From JBEKIK01 sp963838495 (lineage in GTDB: Bacteria > Planctomycetota > Planctomycetia > Pirellulales > Thermoguttaceae): a DNA stretch of 64,000 nt. A model generated the notes under the pieces. The model was given only the letters and a program-made list of their open reading frames with translations, was not told the origin of the DNA and did no database searches. Where the stretch lies: assembly GCA_963838495.1 (NCBI GenBank), contig CAWIRC010000002.1:496001-560000 (forward strand), written 5' to 3'. Position 1 is the stretch's first letter, and every line of letters begins with the position of its first letter. Both the position numbers and the translations under genes were made by a program. Below are positions 36,992 through 46,937 of this stretch, in pieces.

Positions 36992-39559
36992 ATGAGCGGA
37001 GCAACGCCTCTGGTTCTCTTTTTGGGATTAAAATTCATTTTCATTTTTGCCCGCAGGGCGTTCGTCTTCAAACGAAGCGCGTTTATATGCGTTTGCGCGT
37101 TTCTCGCCGCATTCGGCCCATCCGCGTCGGCGATGGCTGCGAACGTAACGGTCAACGCCGGGCAAACCACGGCTATAATGCCCTTAGAAGGCATAGGTAT
37201 TCACACGTCGGTTTATGACAACAGTTTGCAGTACATTGGTTCGCCATACAACCAATTAAACGGTCTTCTCGACGCCGCGGGTGTTACCACGTTGCGCTAT
37301 TCGGGCGGCGGCTATGCCGACGTATATCATTTTTCCACTACGCGCTGTTACTATGATGGCGGACCTGTCGGCCACGGCCTTTCACCTTGGTGGGGACAAG
37401 CGGATAATTATGGATGGGTCGGCACCAAGACGGATTTCGGCGATTTCGTGAAACTCCTCGACGCTACTAATTCACAAACGGTCATCACACTCAATTATGG
37501 TTCCGCTTTGTCATGGGACGCCGGACACACTAAGCTCGTAGTTCCCAGCGCCGGCGGTCAGCCGATGGAGGCCGCGGCCTGGGTGGCCTATGCCAACGGC
37601 ACAGTGGGCAACCACACGGTTATCGGTATTGATGCCTTAGGCAACAACTGGCAAGACGTAGATTACTGGGCCTCGCTCCGCAGTTCCAACCCGTTGCCGG
37701 TTGACGATGGCTACAACTTCCTTCGCATCAATCGACTCAATCCCGTTGGTATCAAGTACTGGGAAGTCGGCAACGAATGTTTCGGTACCGGCTATTACGG
37801 CGGCGGCAACGGCTATGCGTTGAATTACAATGTCCCGTACGATGGCACCAATCGCGCTGGCAATCCAGCTCTCTCACCCGCTAGATATGGTCAGGACGTC
37901 AACGCGTACGTGGCGGCCATAAAAACCGTAGACCCGACCGTCAAGGTCGGCGCAGTGCTGAGCACTCCGCCGGACGACTATAGCTGGGATGGCTACAACG
38001 GACAACATTGGAACGATCAAGTGCTGGCTCAATGCGCCAATAACATCGATTTCGGCATTGTACACTGGTATCCCAGCGGCAATAACAACAGCGGCACGGA
38101 CAACGGCAGCATCTTGGCCATGCCCCGTATTAAAATTCCACAAATGCTTAACGGCTCGACTTCCAGCGTTGATACCGGTGCCAACGCGGGACTTCGCGAT
38201 TTGTTCTACACATATAGGACTGATCACGGCGTCAATACCCAGATCTTTGTCACCGAGACCGACGGCGCCGGAACCAACGAGCGAGCCGACGGGCTTTTTG
38301 CCGCTGATATGTACGCCACTTTTCTCGAAAACGGCGTGACTAATGTAGACTGGTTGGAGTTGCACAGCGGCAGTTTTCTTTCCGATTCAAACACGCCGAA
38401 TTTCGCCTACTTCGGCATTCAGTCGGTCAGCAAAATGGAAAAACCCGGAGATGATATTGTCGCCGCCTCGTCGGACGACAACGGCATTAGGGCGCACGCC
38501 GCACTCCAGGCCGACGGCACCGTGGCCGTCATGATCATAAATACCAACACCAGTGGAAACGCCACCGTAAACGTTTCAATCACCGGCGATACCTTAACCG
38601 CCAACGGCACGCGATTTTCCACAAACGGAGATAGCACATTGTCCCCATCTTCTGTCTCGGGCCTCGGCAATAATTTCAGCGTCAGCATACCTTTCCGGAC
38701 CATTTACACGTACCTGCTCACGCCCATTGCTCAAGTTAATGCAACTTGGAACTTGGCCGGCGGCGGCAGTTGGAGCGCCGGAACCAACTGGAATTTGAAC
38801 CGTGCGCCAAAAAGTCTGGGCGATATCGCCACCCTGGGCAACTCGATCGCCGCCGCTTCCGCTGTTTTGACGCTCGACGGCAACCGCACCTTAAGCAGCC
38901 TCACCTTCAATAACAACTCAGGCGACAGCTACACCATCAGCCCGGGCACTTCCATCCCCTCCAGTACGCTGATTCTGGCAAATCAAGGCTCTTCCGCCGC
39001 CACTGTCACCGTCTTGGCCGGCAACCACTCAATAACCGCCCCGGTGGAGATGCACAGCGATGTAACCCTGAACGCGGCCTCGGACAGCAGCCTGAATATA
39101 CAGGGCCAAATCAGCGAATCGGGCGGCGCCCATGCCCTGACCAAAACCGGCTCCGGCATCCTTACCCTCGGCGCCTCGAACTCCTACACCGGGGCAACAC
39201 AAATCAACGGCGGCATACTGGAATTGACTTCCGCCGGGCAGATCTCCGCCAGTTCGCCGCTCTCCACCGCAGATGGCGCCACGCTGCAAATCGACGCCGG
39301 CTCCCATGCCTTGGGAACCATCGGCGGCACGGGCACGCTTAACCTCGTTTCCGGCAATTTGACGGCCAACTCCATCTCCCAAAATACCATTACTATCGGC
39401 GCCGGCGCCACGCTGATCATCGCCGCCTTGCCCGGCGGCCCTTTGGCTTCAAGCGATAATCTCTCCCCAGTGCCCGAGCCCTCCACGCTCATCCTTTTAT
39501 GCACCCCGACGCTCGTAATCCTCCTCGCTTGCGCACGGCGGTGGAAAAGGCCATTTTAG
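36992..39559 (+). CDS. Exported clan GH-A glycosidase (arabinofuranosidase-like) with PEP-CTERM anchor
   Basis: 855 residues. Signal peptide around residues 25-50 (SAFICVCAFLAAFGPSASA). A TIM-barrel catalytic region follows: LRYSGGGYADVYHF, acid/base Glu in IKYWEVGNECFG near residue 258, and a probable nucleophile Glu in IFVTETDGAG near 421. This layout fits GH51-like alpha-L-arabinofuranosidases. Residues about 585-800 form autotransporter-type beta repeats (WNLAGGGSWSAGTNWN, TGSGILTLGASNSYTGATQ). The C-terminus is a PEP-CTERM sorting signal: VPEPSTL, hydrophobic helix, then ARRWKRP. Cargo processing would need an exosortase, not in the window. Substrate is inferred. Confidence 0.78.
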   Translation: MSGATPLVLFLGLKFIFIFARRAFVFKRSAFICVCAFLAAFGPSASAMAANVTVNAGQTTAIMPLEGIGIHTSVYDNSLQYIGSPYNQLNGLLDAAGVTTLRYSGGGYADVYHFSTTRCYYDGGPVGHGLSPWWGQADNYGWVGTKTDFGDFVKLLDATNSQTVITLNYGSALSWDAGHTKLVVPSAGGQPMEAAAWVAYANGTVGNHTVIGIDALGNNWQDVDYWASLRSSNPLPVDDGYNFLRINRLNPVGIKYWEVGNECFGTGYYGGGNGYALNYNVPYDGTNRAGNPALSPARYGQDVNAYVAAIKTVDPTVKVGAVLSTPPDDYSWDGYNGQHWNDQVLAQCANNIDFGIVHWYPSGNNNSGTDNGSILAMPRIKIPQMLNGSTSSVDTGANAGLRDLFYTYRTDHGVNTQIFVTETDGAGTNERADGLFAADMYATFLENGVTNVDWLELHSGSFLSDSNTPNFAYFGIQSVSKMEKPGDDIVAASSDDNGIRAHAALQADGTVAVMIINTNTSGNATVNVSITGDTLTANGTRFSTNGDSTLSPSSVSGLGNNFSVSIPFRTIYTYLLTPIAQVNATWNLAGGGSWSAGTNWNLNRAPKSLGDIATLGNSIAAASAVLTLDGNRTLSSLTFNNNSGDSYTISPGTSIPSSTLILANQGSSAATVTVLAGNHSITAPVEMHSDVTLNAASDSSLNIQGQISESGGAHALTKTGSGILTLGASNSYTGATQINGGILELTSAGQISASSPLSTADGATLQIDAGSHALGTIGGTGTLNLVSGNLTANSISQNTITIGAGATLIIAALPGGPLASSDNLSPVPEPSTLILLCTPTLVILLACARRWKRPF

Positions 39560-40130
39560 GCATCGCATTTGGCCCGCTGCTTTCGAACCCTCCATAGGCT
39601 GAAGTGCCGTCCCTAAGCCCCCGTCCTTGCCTGGAGGACTGCCATCTTATCGTGGGGAAAAATCCTTTTCCCTCCATTCTGCTCGAAAAATGACTAAAAC
39701 GGGCTGTTTCATGTGATCCTTTGATGGGTGCAATCTTGAAATTATTTTGCAATTTTGCGTTTATTGTGTATCATGGAAACTGGGTTTGTGTGTATCTCGG
39801 CAAGATACCGGCCTCAATCAGTCGTTGCCATCTATTTTTTCTATTGTGGCTTAAGTCCTTACGTTAATCACGAGTATTGAAATCTTGCCCTCAGTCTTTA
39901 TCAACTAAAAAAAGAAATGGATCGCGAATATGCGTCATACAGGCAACAGATATATGTCTAACGGATATACGTCATTCTGAGCGGAGCGAATAATCTGGTT
40001 AAAAAAAGCGAAAGCTGGCAAAATATCGACGCCGCCGGAATCCTTCGTTGCTTTCAGGATGACTCCTGGGACGGAGTCAAAGTGTAAACATGACTTTACA
40101 GAATAATTAAATCGCAAAGACTGTTATATT
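39560..40130. other. 571-bp intergenic region between the two glycosidase genes
   Basis: No gene seen. It contains the MITE-like inverted repeat at 39971-40064. The rest is AT-rich and may hold the promoter of the GH74 gene. Confidence 0.5.
39971..40064. repeat. 94-bp inverted repeat (MITE-like)
   Basis: Left end GTCATTCTGAGCGGAGCGAA and right end TTCGTTGCTTTCAGGATGAC are imperfect reverse complements over about 28 bp, with a short unpaired centre. Elements with this GTCATTCTGAGCG end occur widely in bacterial genomes. No transposase is present. Confidence 0.75.
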
Positions 40131-43100
40131 ATGACTAATTCACCTTGGATGTTGATAAAGAAAACCAGGCTGAAAAAAAAGTCTGCAAAAAAAAGACTGA
40201 CCAAAACATGCCGATATCGGTTCGAGGAGCTCGAGCCTCGAATGTTATTGAGCGTCGTCTCCCAGGCTTACGACTGGAACAGCGTCACCATCAAGGGCGA
40301 CGGTTTCATCGACGGCATCGTTTATAATCCCGCCGCTCCAAATACGGTCTACATCCACACCGACATGGGCGGCGCCTACCGCTGGGACCAGTCGCTTAGC
40401 AAGTGGATGCCCATGACCGATTGGCTCCAGTACACCGATTCCGACTGCAACAACGGCGCCGAGAGCATCGCGGTCGATCCCACCAACGCCAACCGCGTCT
40501 ACATGGTCGCCGGAACCTACGGAAGCGCCGCCACCGTGTTGCGATCCACCGACGGCGGACGCACTTGGCTTCGCACCAATGTCAGCGGCATCGCCGTGGA
40601 CGGCAACGGCTGGGGACGCGGGCTGGGTGAACGCATGGCCGTTGACCCAAACCTGCCCAGCATCATCTTCTACGGCGCTCGCGACTGGAACACCACCCAA
40701 CGCGGCCTCTGGAAAAGCACCGACTATGCCGCCTCATGGAACCAGGTCTTCAGCTTCACCACTTACGGCGACGTATGGAACTGGAACTACTCGGCAGCCA
40801 ACGGCGTGGGATTGCCCTTTGTCATTTTTGACAAAGCCAGCGGCACCCCAGGCTCCGCCACACCTCGGATCTATGTCGGCGTCAACACGGCCGCCACCAG
40901 CAATGCCAAGCTCTTTCGCACCAGCAACGGCGGCACGACCTGGGAAGCTGTCCCCAACCAGCCTTCGGTGGCAAATTTCCCCTTATGCGCGGAGCTCAGC
41001 GCCGACGGCAGCGTGATGTACGTCACCTACGGCAGCCAGGCCGGCCCGCTTTCCAGTTCCGACACCGGCGGGGTCGTGTACAAGGTTGCTGATCCGTATT
41101 CAGCCAGTCCCACGTGGACCGTTATCACGCCTTCGATAGGTTCGGGCATCTTCGCGGCCATCGCCATCGATCCGACGAACTCGAAGGTCATTTATACTTC
41201 GGCCCAGAACAATTGGCCCTGCAATATCTACTGTTCCACCAACGGCGGCAGCTCTTGGACTGCACTGAACCCGAACGCCCACCGCGACGACTCCTCGGCC
41301 CCTTACGCCAGCAGCCAAACCATACACTGGCTCACCGACCTGGAGATCGATCCTTATGACGACAACGTCGCCATTTTCAACACGGGGTACGGGCTTTACC
41401 GGACCACGAATCTGACGGCGACAACGCCCACCTGGACGTTCTTCGACGACGGGTTCGAACAGAGCGCCGCGCTCGAGTTGATAAGCCCACCCTCGGGATC
41501 GGCAAATCTGCTGAGCGCCATCGGCGACCGCGATGGGTTCCGCCACGTCGATTTCTCGGTCTCCCCCGCCGCGGGACAGTTCAGCCCGAGCTACGGCTCC
41601 GATCGCGACATCGACTTCGCCGAGAACAATCCCAATATCATGGTGCGCATCGGCGATTCCGAGTACATTTCCTCCCAGTCCCTCTACAAATCGCGCGGCT
41701 CTTTTTCCACCAACGGCGGCGCCACTTGGACCAACTTCTCATACCGCTTCCAATCGTCGTCGTCCTTTAGCGCCGGCAACATCGCCATCTCCGCCGACGG
41801 AACTCACATAGTCTGGGCGGTTCCCAATTTCGGCGTGTATTATTCAACCAACAACGGCACGTCCTGGACTCTCGGCACTGGTACGGTACCGCCTAATACC
41901 GCCGTGATCGTCTCCGACCGCGTCAACGCCAACAAGTTCTACGCCTATTCCGGCAGCACCTTCTACATCAGCACCAACGGCGGCGTCACCTGGAGCACGC
42001 AGTCCACCTCCAACGTCAGCGGCTCGACTTGGATCCGCCCGCTGCCCGGTTACGAGGGCAATCTTTTTATCTCCCGCGGCAGCAGCTATGGATTGTGGCG
42101 ATCGACCGACAGCGGCGCAACCTGGACTCGAGTTAATAGCACCACCGTCACCGTCGCCAACCAGGTCGGCATCGGCATGGGCCCAACGCCCGGCAGCTAT
42201 CCCTCCATCTTCATCGGCGGCACCGTCGGCGGACAAAACGGCTTCTTCCGCTCCGACGACCAGGGCGCTACTTGGGTCCAGATCTCCGACCTCTCCCACC
42301 AATACGGCGCGGTGACTGTCATCCAAGGCGATGAGCGCGTCTACGGCCGGCTGTACGTGGGCGCCAACGGCCGCGGCATCCTCTATGCCGACATCCACAC
42401 CCCGCAAACCTATCTGCCCGACGGCTGGAACACCCAGGACATCGGCTCGCCCGGCTCCACCGGCTCGGCCGGCTCGCCCTCCGACGGCACTTGGGAACTT
42501 ATCGGCGGCGGCGCAGGCGTCTCCGGCACAGCCGACGCCTTCCGCTTCACTTACATCAGCCTTACCGGCGACAGCACCATCACGGCAGAGGTCATGGGCG
42601 TGCCCAGCGACAGCCCCTCCAACCATAATGCCAAGGCCGGCGTGATGATCCGCAACGGCCTCGACCCAGGCGCCGCCAACGTGTTTTTGGCCATCAGTTC
42701 CAGTTCCGCGAACGGCGCCTTCTTCCAGTACCGCTCCGCCACCGGCGGCTCGACCGCCATCAGCACCAATCCCGGCGTCTGGAGCCCATACTGGGTCCGC
42801 CTCACCCGCAGCGGTGACACCTTCACCGCCTACTACTCCGCCGACGGCACTAACTGGACCCCGGTCGGCACCGCCGTCATCGCCATGAACGCCACTCTTG
42901 AATTCGGCCTGGCGGTCACCACCTCCGACAACAACCAACTCGACGTCTCCTCCTTCCAGAACGTCTCCATTTATACGCCTACACATACCTGGGACGGCGG
43001 CAGCCTGGTTAATAATCTATGGACGACCAAGGAAAACTGGGTCGATAACATAGCCCCCGATCCCGGCGACAATTTGATCTTCCCCGCAGGCGCAGCCCAA

Positions 43101-44027
43101 TTGATAAACTACAACGATTATTCATCCACGACCGTATTCGGTACGATCACCGTCTCCGGCAGCGGGTATCAATTCCAAGGCAACGCCTATCAAGCATCGA
43201 CGGTCGTAATGCTATCGAATGCCAATGCCGTAGTAAATGCAATCCAAACCATCACATTGACCATCGGCCCTGGCGCTACGCTGACCATCGCCCCGCTTCC
43301 CGGCGGCCCGACTGCGGCAAACGACACTTTGACTCCTGTCGCCGACAACGATCTATCGCAGCCGGAGAAGGACGACTCCATCGCGGAACTAACCGCCCCC
43401 GTCACTAATGAATCATCATCAACGACCCCTGCAACCCTCACTCCGGAACCGGTTGCGTCCGGCGCGGATCTCGCATCGCCGGCGGCGGTATCGAGCCAGG
43501 CGGCGCCGGCCCCAGCGTCGCCGGATGATCTATCAAATTCCGCCCTTGCCGCGGTTGCCACCCCTCTGGAAATTACAGCCGATGCGGCCTCGCCCCTGAT
43601 TTTGGCGAAATCTACCCCCGCTATAAGAATCGATGCCGATTCCCATCGCCCACTCCCCCAATCGCCGATTTATCTCCCGCCCGATTCGAAGCTGTCGCAC
43701 AACTTCTTCCAATCCGGACTGGAACAATCTCTTGCCCCCGGAACTGGAAACCTTGCAGGTACAATGTTGCCGGATTCATCGCCGGCCGCGTTGCCATTGC
43801 CAGCGAGCAAGTCTCAAAAACATTCCGCAATCTCGGACCTCAACAGCCGGCAAGCCCTGCTTGCGGCATTACAGACGGTGACGCAAAATTCCCCTTGGAC
43901 CAGCGCCGGCCCTGAAAAGGATCTGGACATCGCCGAATATCTCCACGCCGGAAAACATTCCAAGCAGTCCGAAAAAGCCGTCGATGAAGTTTTGGCCGAA
44001 GTAGATGCTATTTTGTCCTTGCTATAA
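40131..44027 (+). CDS. GH74-type xyloglucanase-like exported protein with LEPRMLLS motif
   Basis: 1,298 residues. A Lys-rich N-terminus leads into RFEELEPRMLLSVVSQA, the planctomycete motif of large extracellular proteins (residues 31-47). Residues about 50-760 form two seven-bladed propellers of BNR-type repeats (STDGGRTW, SNGGTTWE, STNGGSSW, STDSGATW). GH74 active-site acids are plausible in TDMGGAYRWD (catalytic Asp) and SDRDIDFAENNP. A jelly-roll-like domain follows (about 765-945), then beta repeats ending TIGPGATLTIAPLPGGP, which match the tail of the neighbouring glycosidase. The last about 200 residues are Pro/Ala/Ser-rich. Predicted role: endo-cleavage of xyloglucan; family assignment is good, substrate inferred. 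Confidence 0.82.
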   Translation: MTNSPWMLIKKTRLKKKSAKKRLTKTCRYRFEELEPRMLLSVVSQAYDWNSVTIKGDGFIDGIVYNPAAPNTVYIHTDMGGAYRWDQSLSKWMPMTDWLQYTDSDCNNGAESIAVDPTNANRVYMVAGTYGSAATVLRSTDGGRTWLRTNVSGIAVDGNGWGRGLGERMAVDPNLPSIIFYGARDWNTTQRGLWKSTDYAASWNQVFSFTTYGDVWNWNYSAANGVGLPFVIFDKASGTPGSATPRIYVGVNTAATSNAKLFRTSNGGTTWEAVPNQPSVANFPLCAELSADGSVMYVTYGSQAGPLSSSDTGGVVYKVADPYSASPTWTVITPSIGSGIFAAIAIDPTNSKVIYTSAQNNWPCNIYCSTNGGSSWTALNPNAHRDDSSAPYASSQTIHWLTDLEIDPYDDNVAIFNTGYGLYRTTNLTATTPTWTFFDDGFEQSAALELISPPSGSANLLSAIGDRDGFRHVDFSVSPAAGQFSPSYGSDRDIDFAENNPNIMVRIGDSEYISSQSLYKSRGSFSTNGGATWTNFSYRFQSSSSFSAGNIAISADGTHIVWAVPNFGVYYSTNNGTSWTLGTGTVPPNTAVIVSDRVNANKFYAYSGSTFYISTNGGVTWSTQSTSNVSGSTWIRPLPGYEGNLFISRGSSYGLWRSTDSGATWTRVNSTTVTVANQVGIGMGPTPGSYPSIFIGGTVGGQNGFFRSDDQGATWVQISDLSHQYGAVTVIQGDERVYGRLYVGANGRGILYADIHTPQTYLPDGWNTQDIGSPGSTGSAGSPSDGTWELIGGGAGVSGTADAFRFTYISLTGDSTITAEVMGVPSDSPSNHNAKAGVMIRNGLDPGAANVFLAISSSSANGAFFQYRSATGGSTAISTNPGVWSPYWVRLTRSGDTFTAYYSADGTNWTPVGTAVIAMNATLEFGLAVTTSDNNQLDVSSFQNVSIYTPTHTWDGGSLVNNLWTTKENWVDNIAPDPGDNLIFPAGAAQLINYNDYSSTTVFGTITVSGSGYQFQGNAYQASTVVMLSNANAVVNAIQTITLTIGPGATLTIAPLPGGPTAANDTLTPVADNDLSQPEKDDSIAELTAPVTNESSSTTPATLTPEPVASGADLASPAAVSSQAAPAPASPDDLSNSALAAVATPLEITADAASPLILAKSTPAIRIDADSHRPLPQSPIYLPPDSKLSHNFFQSGLEQSLAPGTGNLAGTMLPDSSPAALPLPASKSQKHSAISDLNSRQALLAALQTVTQNSPWTSAGPEKDLDIAEYLHAGKHSKQSEKAVDEVLAEVDAILSLL

Positions 44028-44093
44028 CGCGGGTCATCATCCCCGTCGCGCCGCGCAAATCCCTATTCAGCCCCCATATCCCTATTTAGCCCC

Positions 44094-44113
44094 CCGTGAA
44101 TACACGGGGGGTC
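44094..44113. repeat. Palindrome family B copy between convergent genes
   Basis: CCCCCCGTG, loop AATA, CACGGGGGG, lying between the GH74 stop and the stop of the Cys-cluster gene; it could end transcription from both sides. Confidence 0.8.
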
Positions 44114-44129
44114 ATGATCGCGCCGCCTC

Positions 44130-45377
44130 TTACCGCGCGTACCAAACCGCCAGCCGGGCCAACTGATCGTTGTGCGCCAAGGCCCGCACCCGCAGCCGAT
44201 GCCGGTATCCGCCCAGCGGCCCATGCGTCTGCCCGCGGTCCAGCATCATCACCGCTCGGATCACGTCTTCCTCGCCCGCTTCCCGACCCGTGCAAGCCAG
44301 GCGCAAAACCCACATCCCCACCGAGTAGGCCAGCCCCAGGTCCCAAAAACTCTCCACTATCGACCAGCCCGATCGCCTCAGCATCGCATAGCGCCAGGAT
44401 GCCACCGCCGTTTCAAAATACGCGTTAAGAGGTTTAAGCACCGCTTCGCCCAGGTGTCCCAGCGATCGCTCCTGCGACTCGAACGTGGCCGCGGGAAAAG
44501 GCAGATGCAATTGCGGTATCGCCCCTTTGCCCCGGCCGAACCTCAAGGCCGCCGAAATCAACCGCCAGCGCTCCCGCCAGGTATATTCGCCCGCATAATC
44601 AGGATGCAAACGCAGATATTCCAAAATCGTCTGCCGGAACAGTTTGCCCGCCTGCCTCGATGGACCAACGCGATTGTTAAACAGCGATGCGCCGTCCTCG
44701 ATTGCCGGTTTGTCCAACATCGTCAGCAATTCCACCAGCCGCTGGGCCTTGAATTGCCGTAAATTGCATGTATTGAGCAAATCGCATAATTTCAGGCCGT
44801 GTACCACCCGCCGAACAAGTGGAAAACGCCTGTCCGTAATCAGCCGCGACAAGCTGCCGCTGAGTGCCTCCGCGTCTTTCCAAGGGCGATGACATCTTGG
44901 CCTCAGCGCGGGCGGGCGCGAGGGCATGGGCGCCTCGCCGCTCCGCCTGAGCAATTCGCCCAGTTCGTCCAATTGCTCCCGCACGCTCCGCCCCTTGTCC
45001 GCTGCCGCCGACGGACAATATCGCCGCAGCGTTACATAGGCCGCCTTTTCCAAGGGCACCACTTGCAATGGCGCCATCCGGCAAACGTGCGGCTTGGCCT
45101 CGTAACCAAACCGCTTGTGGATGCGGCATAGCTTGTCGTCGTCCTGGAACACGCACCGCCCGTCCTTGCCCTGCGCCAGTCGATAACGCCTGTCCAACAA
45201 TCCCACGCGCACCAGGATTTTTTTCCCGCGAAAGTCAGGATCATTTTCCCAGCCCTGTCCGCGGATCCGTTCCAGATCGCCCTCGTTCAGAACCACCACC
45301 GCTCCCCGGCAGCAGATGCCGCAGCCATGGCAGTCCCAGTTTTCCGCAATCGGCGGCGTGCGAAGTGGCAGTGACAT
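44130..45377 (-). CDS. YkgJ-type cysteine-cluster protein
   Basis: 415 residues. The N-terminus has WDCHGCGICCRG (Cys16, Cys19, Cys22 and Cys23), with further Cys in GRCVFQDDDKLCRIHKRFG and HVCRMAP. This is the CxxCxxCC Zn/Fe-cluster family, of unknown biochemical role. The remaining 270 residues are helical and have no known motif; RHCHRP with neighbouring residues may supply another ligand. Planctomycetes carry long versions of this kind. No operon partner is evident. Confidence 0.78.
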   Translation of the reverse strand: MSLPLRTPPIAENWDCHGCGICCRGAVVVLNEGDLERIRGQGWENDPDFRGKKILVRVGLLDRRYRLAQGKDGRCVFQDDDKLCRIHKRFGYEAKPHVCRMAPLQVVPLEKAAYVTLRRYCPSAAADKGRSVREQLDELGELLRRSGEAPMPSRPPALRPRCHRPWKDAEALSGSLSRLITDRRFPLVRRVVHGLKLCDLLNTCNLRQFKAQRLVELLTMLDKPAIEDGASLFNNRVGPSRQAGKLFRQTILEYLRLHPDYAGEYTWRERWRLISAALRFGRGKGAIPQLHLPFPAATFESQERSLGHLGEAVLKPLNAYFETAVASWRYAMLRRSGWSIVESFWDLGLAYSVGMWVLRLACTGREAGEEDVIRAVMMLDRGQTHGPLGGYRHRLRVRALAHNDQLARLAVWYAR

Positions 45378-45446
45378 AAAATGTTTATCAGCGGTTTAAA
45401 CGAAATTCTTTATTGACGGTTTAATTGCGTTTTCTTCCACCTCATA

Positions 45447-45482
45447 TTTTGCCCCCGATATTTAGCAATACACCGGGGGCTT
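45447..45482. repeat. Palindrome family B, copy with longer loop
   Basis: GCCCCCG, a 20-nt insert, then ACCGGGGGC followed by TTTG. The loop seems to have been expanded. Confidence 0.65.
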
Positions 45483-45679
45483 TGTCCGTGGCTCTAAACC
45501 GCCTCAGTAAATAGTCAAAATCCAAGGTCCAAGAACACATTCATTTTATCAGATTTTTCAAAAACTTAAAAACATGATACCCTATGAAAAATGGGACGAC
45601 GCCCTTTGTCGGCGCCGTCCCATAAGTATCCGTTGGTGATATTTATTGAGCGTCAGCTAATGAATGTTGCATAAAATAG

Positions 45680-45738
45680 CCGGCGGCTAACAGCCGCCGG
45701 GAGGAATTAGGGCATTTTCCGGCGGTTGTTGACCGCCG
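45680..45738. repeat. Two GC-rich hairpins after the PDZ gene
   Basis: CCGGCGGC/GCCGCCGG (45680-45700) and CGGCGGT/ACCGCCG (45720-45738). They lie downstream of the PDZ gene stop and may act together as its terminator. The rest of the gap 45483-45787 has nothing I recognise. Confidence 0.65.
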
Positions 45739-45787
45739 ACTGATGACATTACTTATATGAGTCTCAATAGCGCCCGCGAGCTTCCGC

Positions 45788-46755
45788 CTATAATGCGGTC
45801 TTCCCCTGCGGTTCCTCTTTGTTTTTTTCCGGCTGAGCAGGTGGCGGCTCGGGCGGTTTTGCCTCCGGATGCCGCATGTGCAATTCGTTCTCCAGCCTGT
45901 CAATGTGCTGCCTCATTTCCTCCAGCGCCTTTCAATCCGCCTTTCTAAGTTGTTCCCGGGCGGCACATTCCCGGGCGCCCGGGCTCCGGCGGCGAAAACG
46001 GAGCAATTTCGGGTACCCAGAACATCGCCCCGGCGCCGCCCGCCATGCCCAGCATCCGCTCCACGAACGGGCGGACTTTCTCCGGCAGCTTGTCCAGGTC
46101 TTTTTCCGTAACCTCCCATTTCTCATCGCCCTGCTTCACCACGATCTCGGCCGGCTTGTCTCCGGTCTTGGTGATTGTAATCGACATATTTCCCGGAAGC
46201 GGCGGATGTATCGGCGCACCGTGTGGCAGTATCACCCCGGGTCGCATGAACCTGAATTGCATCGGGCCCTGCCCAAATCCGCCCCCGCCCCCGCCCCCTT
46301 GCGGCAACTGCTCTAACCACTTGCGAAATGCCTCAAAATCGCCCCGCGGCAAAAAGCGGGCTTCCTCCGGACGCTTGGCAGGCGTGACTGCGATTGTCAT
46401 TGGCTTGCCGTCCCGCATCACTTCCAGTTTCATCTCTTTGTCTTTTGCCGCCTCCACGGCTTTTATTACGTCGGACATCTCGGAGACCTTTTTATCGTCG
46501 GCCTTCAGTATCACGTCGTTCGGGGCTACGCCGGCCTTGGCCGCGGGACTGTCGGGCACAACCTGCTGCACCACAATCCCCTTTTCGTCAGGCCGCAACT
46601 CGATCCCCAGCCAATACTCGGGCATCCGATCGGGCAGCGCCTTTTCCCCGCCCAAAGGCGCTGCCCTGCGCCTCGTCATCCGCCGCCCGTACTGAAATCG
46701 TAAAAGGAATCAACATCATCAAGGCCATCGAGCCAAGCCAAAAAACTTTTCTCAT
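45788..46755 (-). CDS. Exported PDZ-domain protein (three frameshifts)
   Basis: Start at 46755 with Shine-Dalgarno AAAGGAG; signal peptide MRKVFWLGSMALMMLIPFTI then SVRAADD. The PDZ domain is YWLGIELRPDEKGIVV with DSPAAKAGVAPNDVILKADD (residues about 45-120). A Gly-rich linker and the stretch KQGDEKWEVTEKDLDKLPEK follow. Breaks occur near 46660 (before EKALPDRMPEYW), near 45972 and near 45931; the last two are each repaired by one A. The corrected end is KALEEMRQHIDRLENELHMR followed by a Pro/Glu-rich tail and stop at 45788. It is third in a unit with the ECF sigma and anti-sigma genes, so it may sense or transmit envelope stress (inference). Confidence 0.72.
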
Positions 46756-46862
46756 AACGCGCTCCTTTCGATATATTTTATTTCTCAAATATGTTTCCGA
46801 AGCAAAATCCGAAGCAAAATACACATTCATTTAGCAAATCCATTTAGGGGCCCTGACAAAAT

Positions 46863-46901
46863 CTCCCCTCTCCCTTTGGGAGAGGGGCTAGGGGTGAGGG
46901 C
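46863..46901 (+). repeat. Family A palindrome between PDZ and anti-sigma genes
   Basis: Standard copy. It lies in the 182-bp gap inside the sigma operon. Confidence 0.92.
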
Positions 46902-46937
46902 ATCTATATATGCATATATGGTTTTGTATAAAGCTCC

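Noticed and set aside
41844..42986. Minus-strand frame of 380 residues in the GH74 gene
   Set aside because: Gly/Ala/Val-rich antisense of a GC-rich gene; the plus strand has clear BNR repeats.
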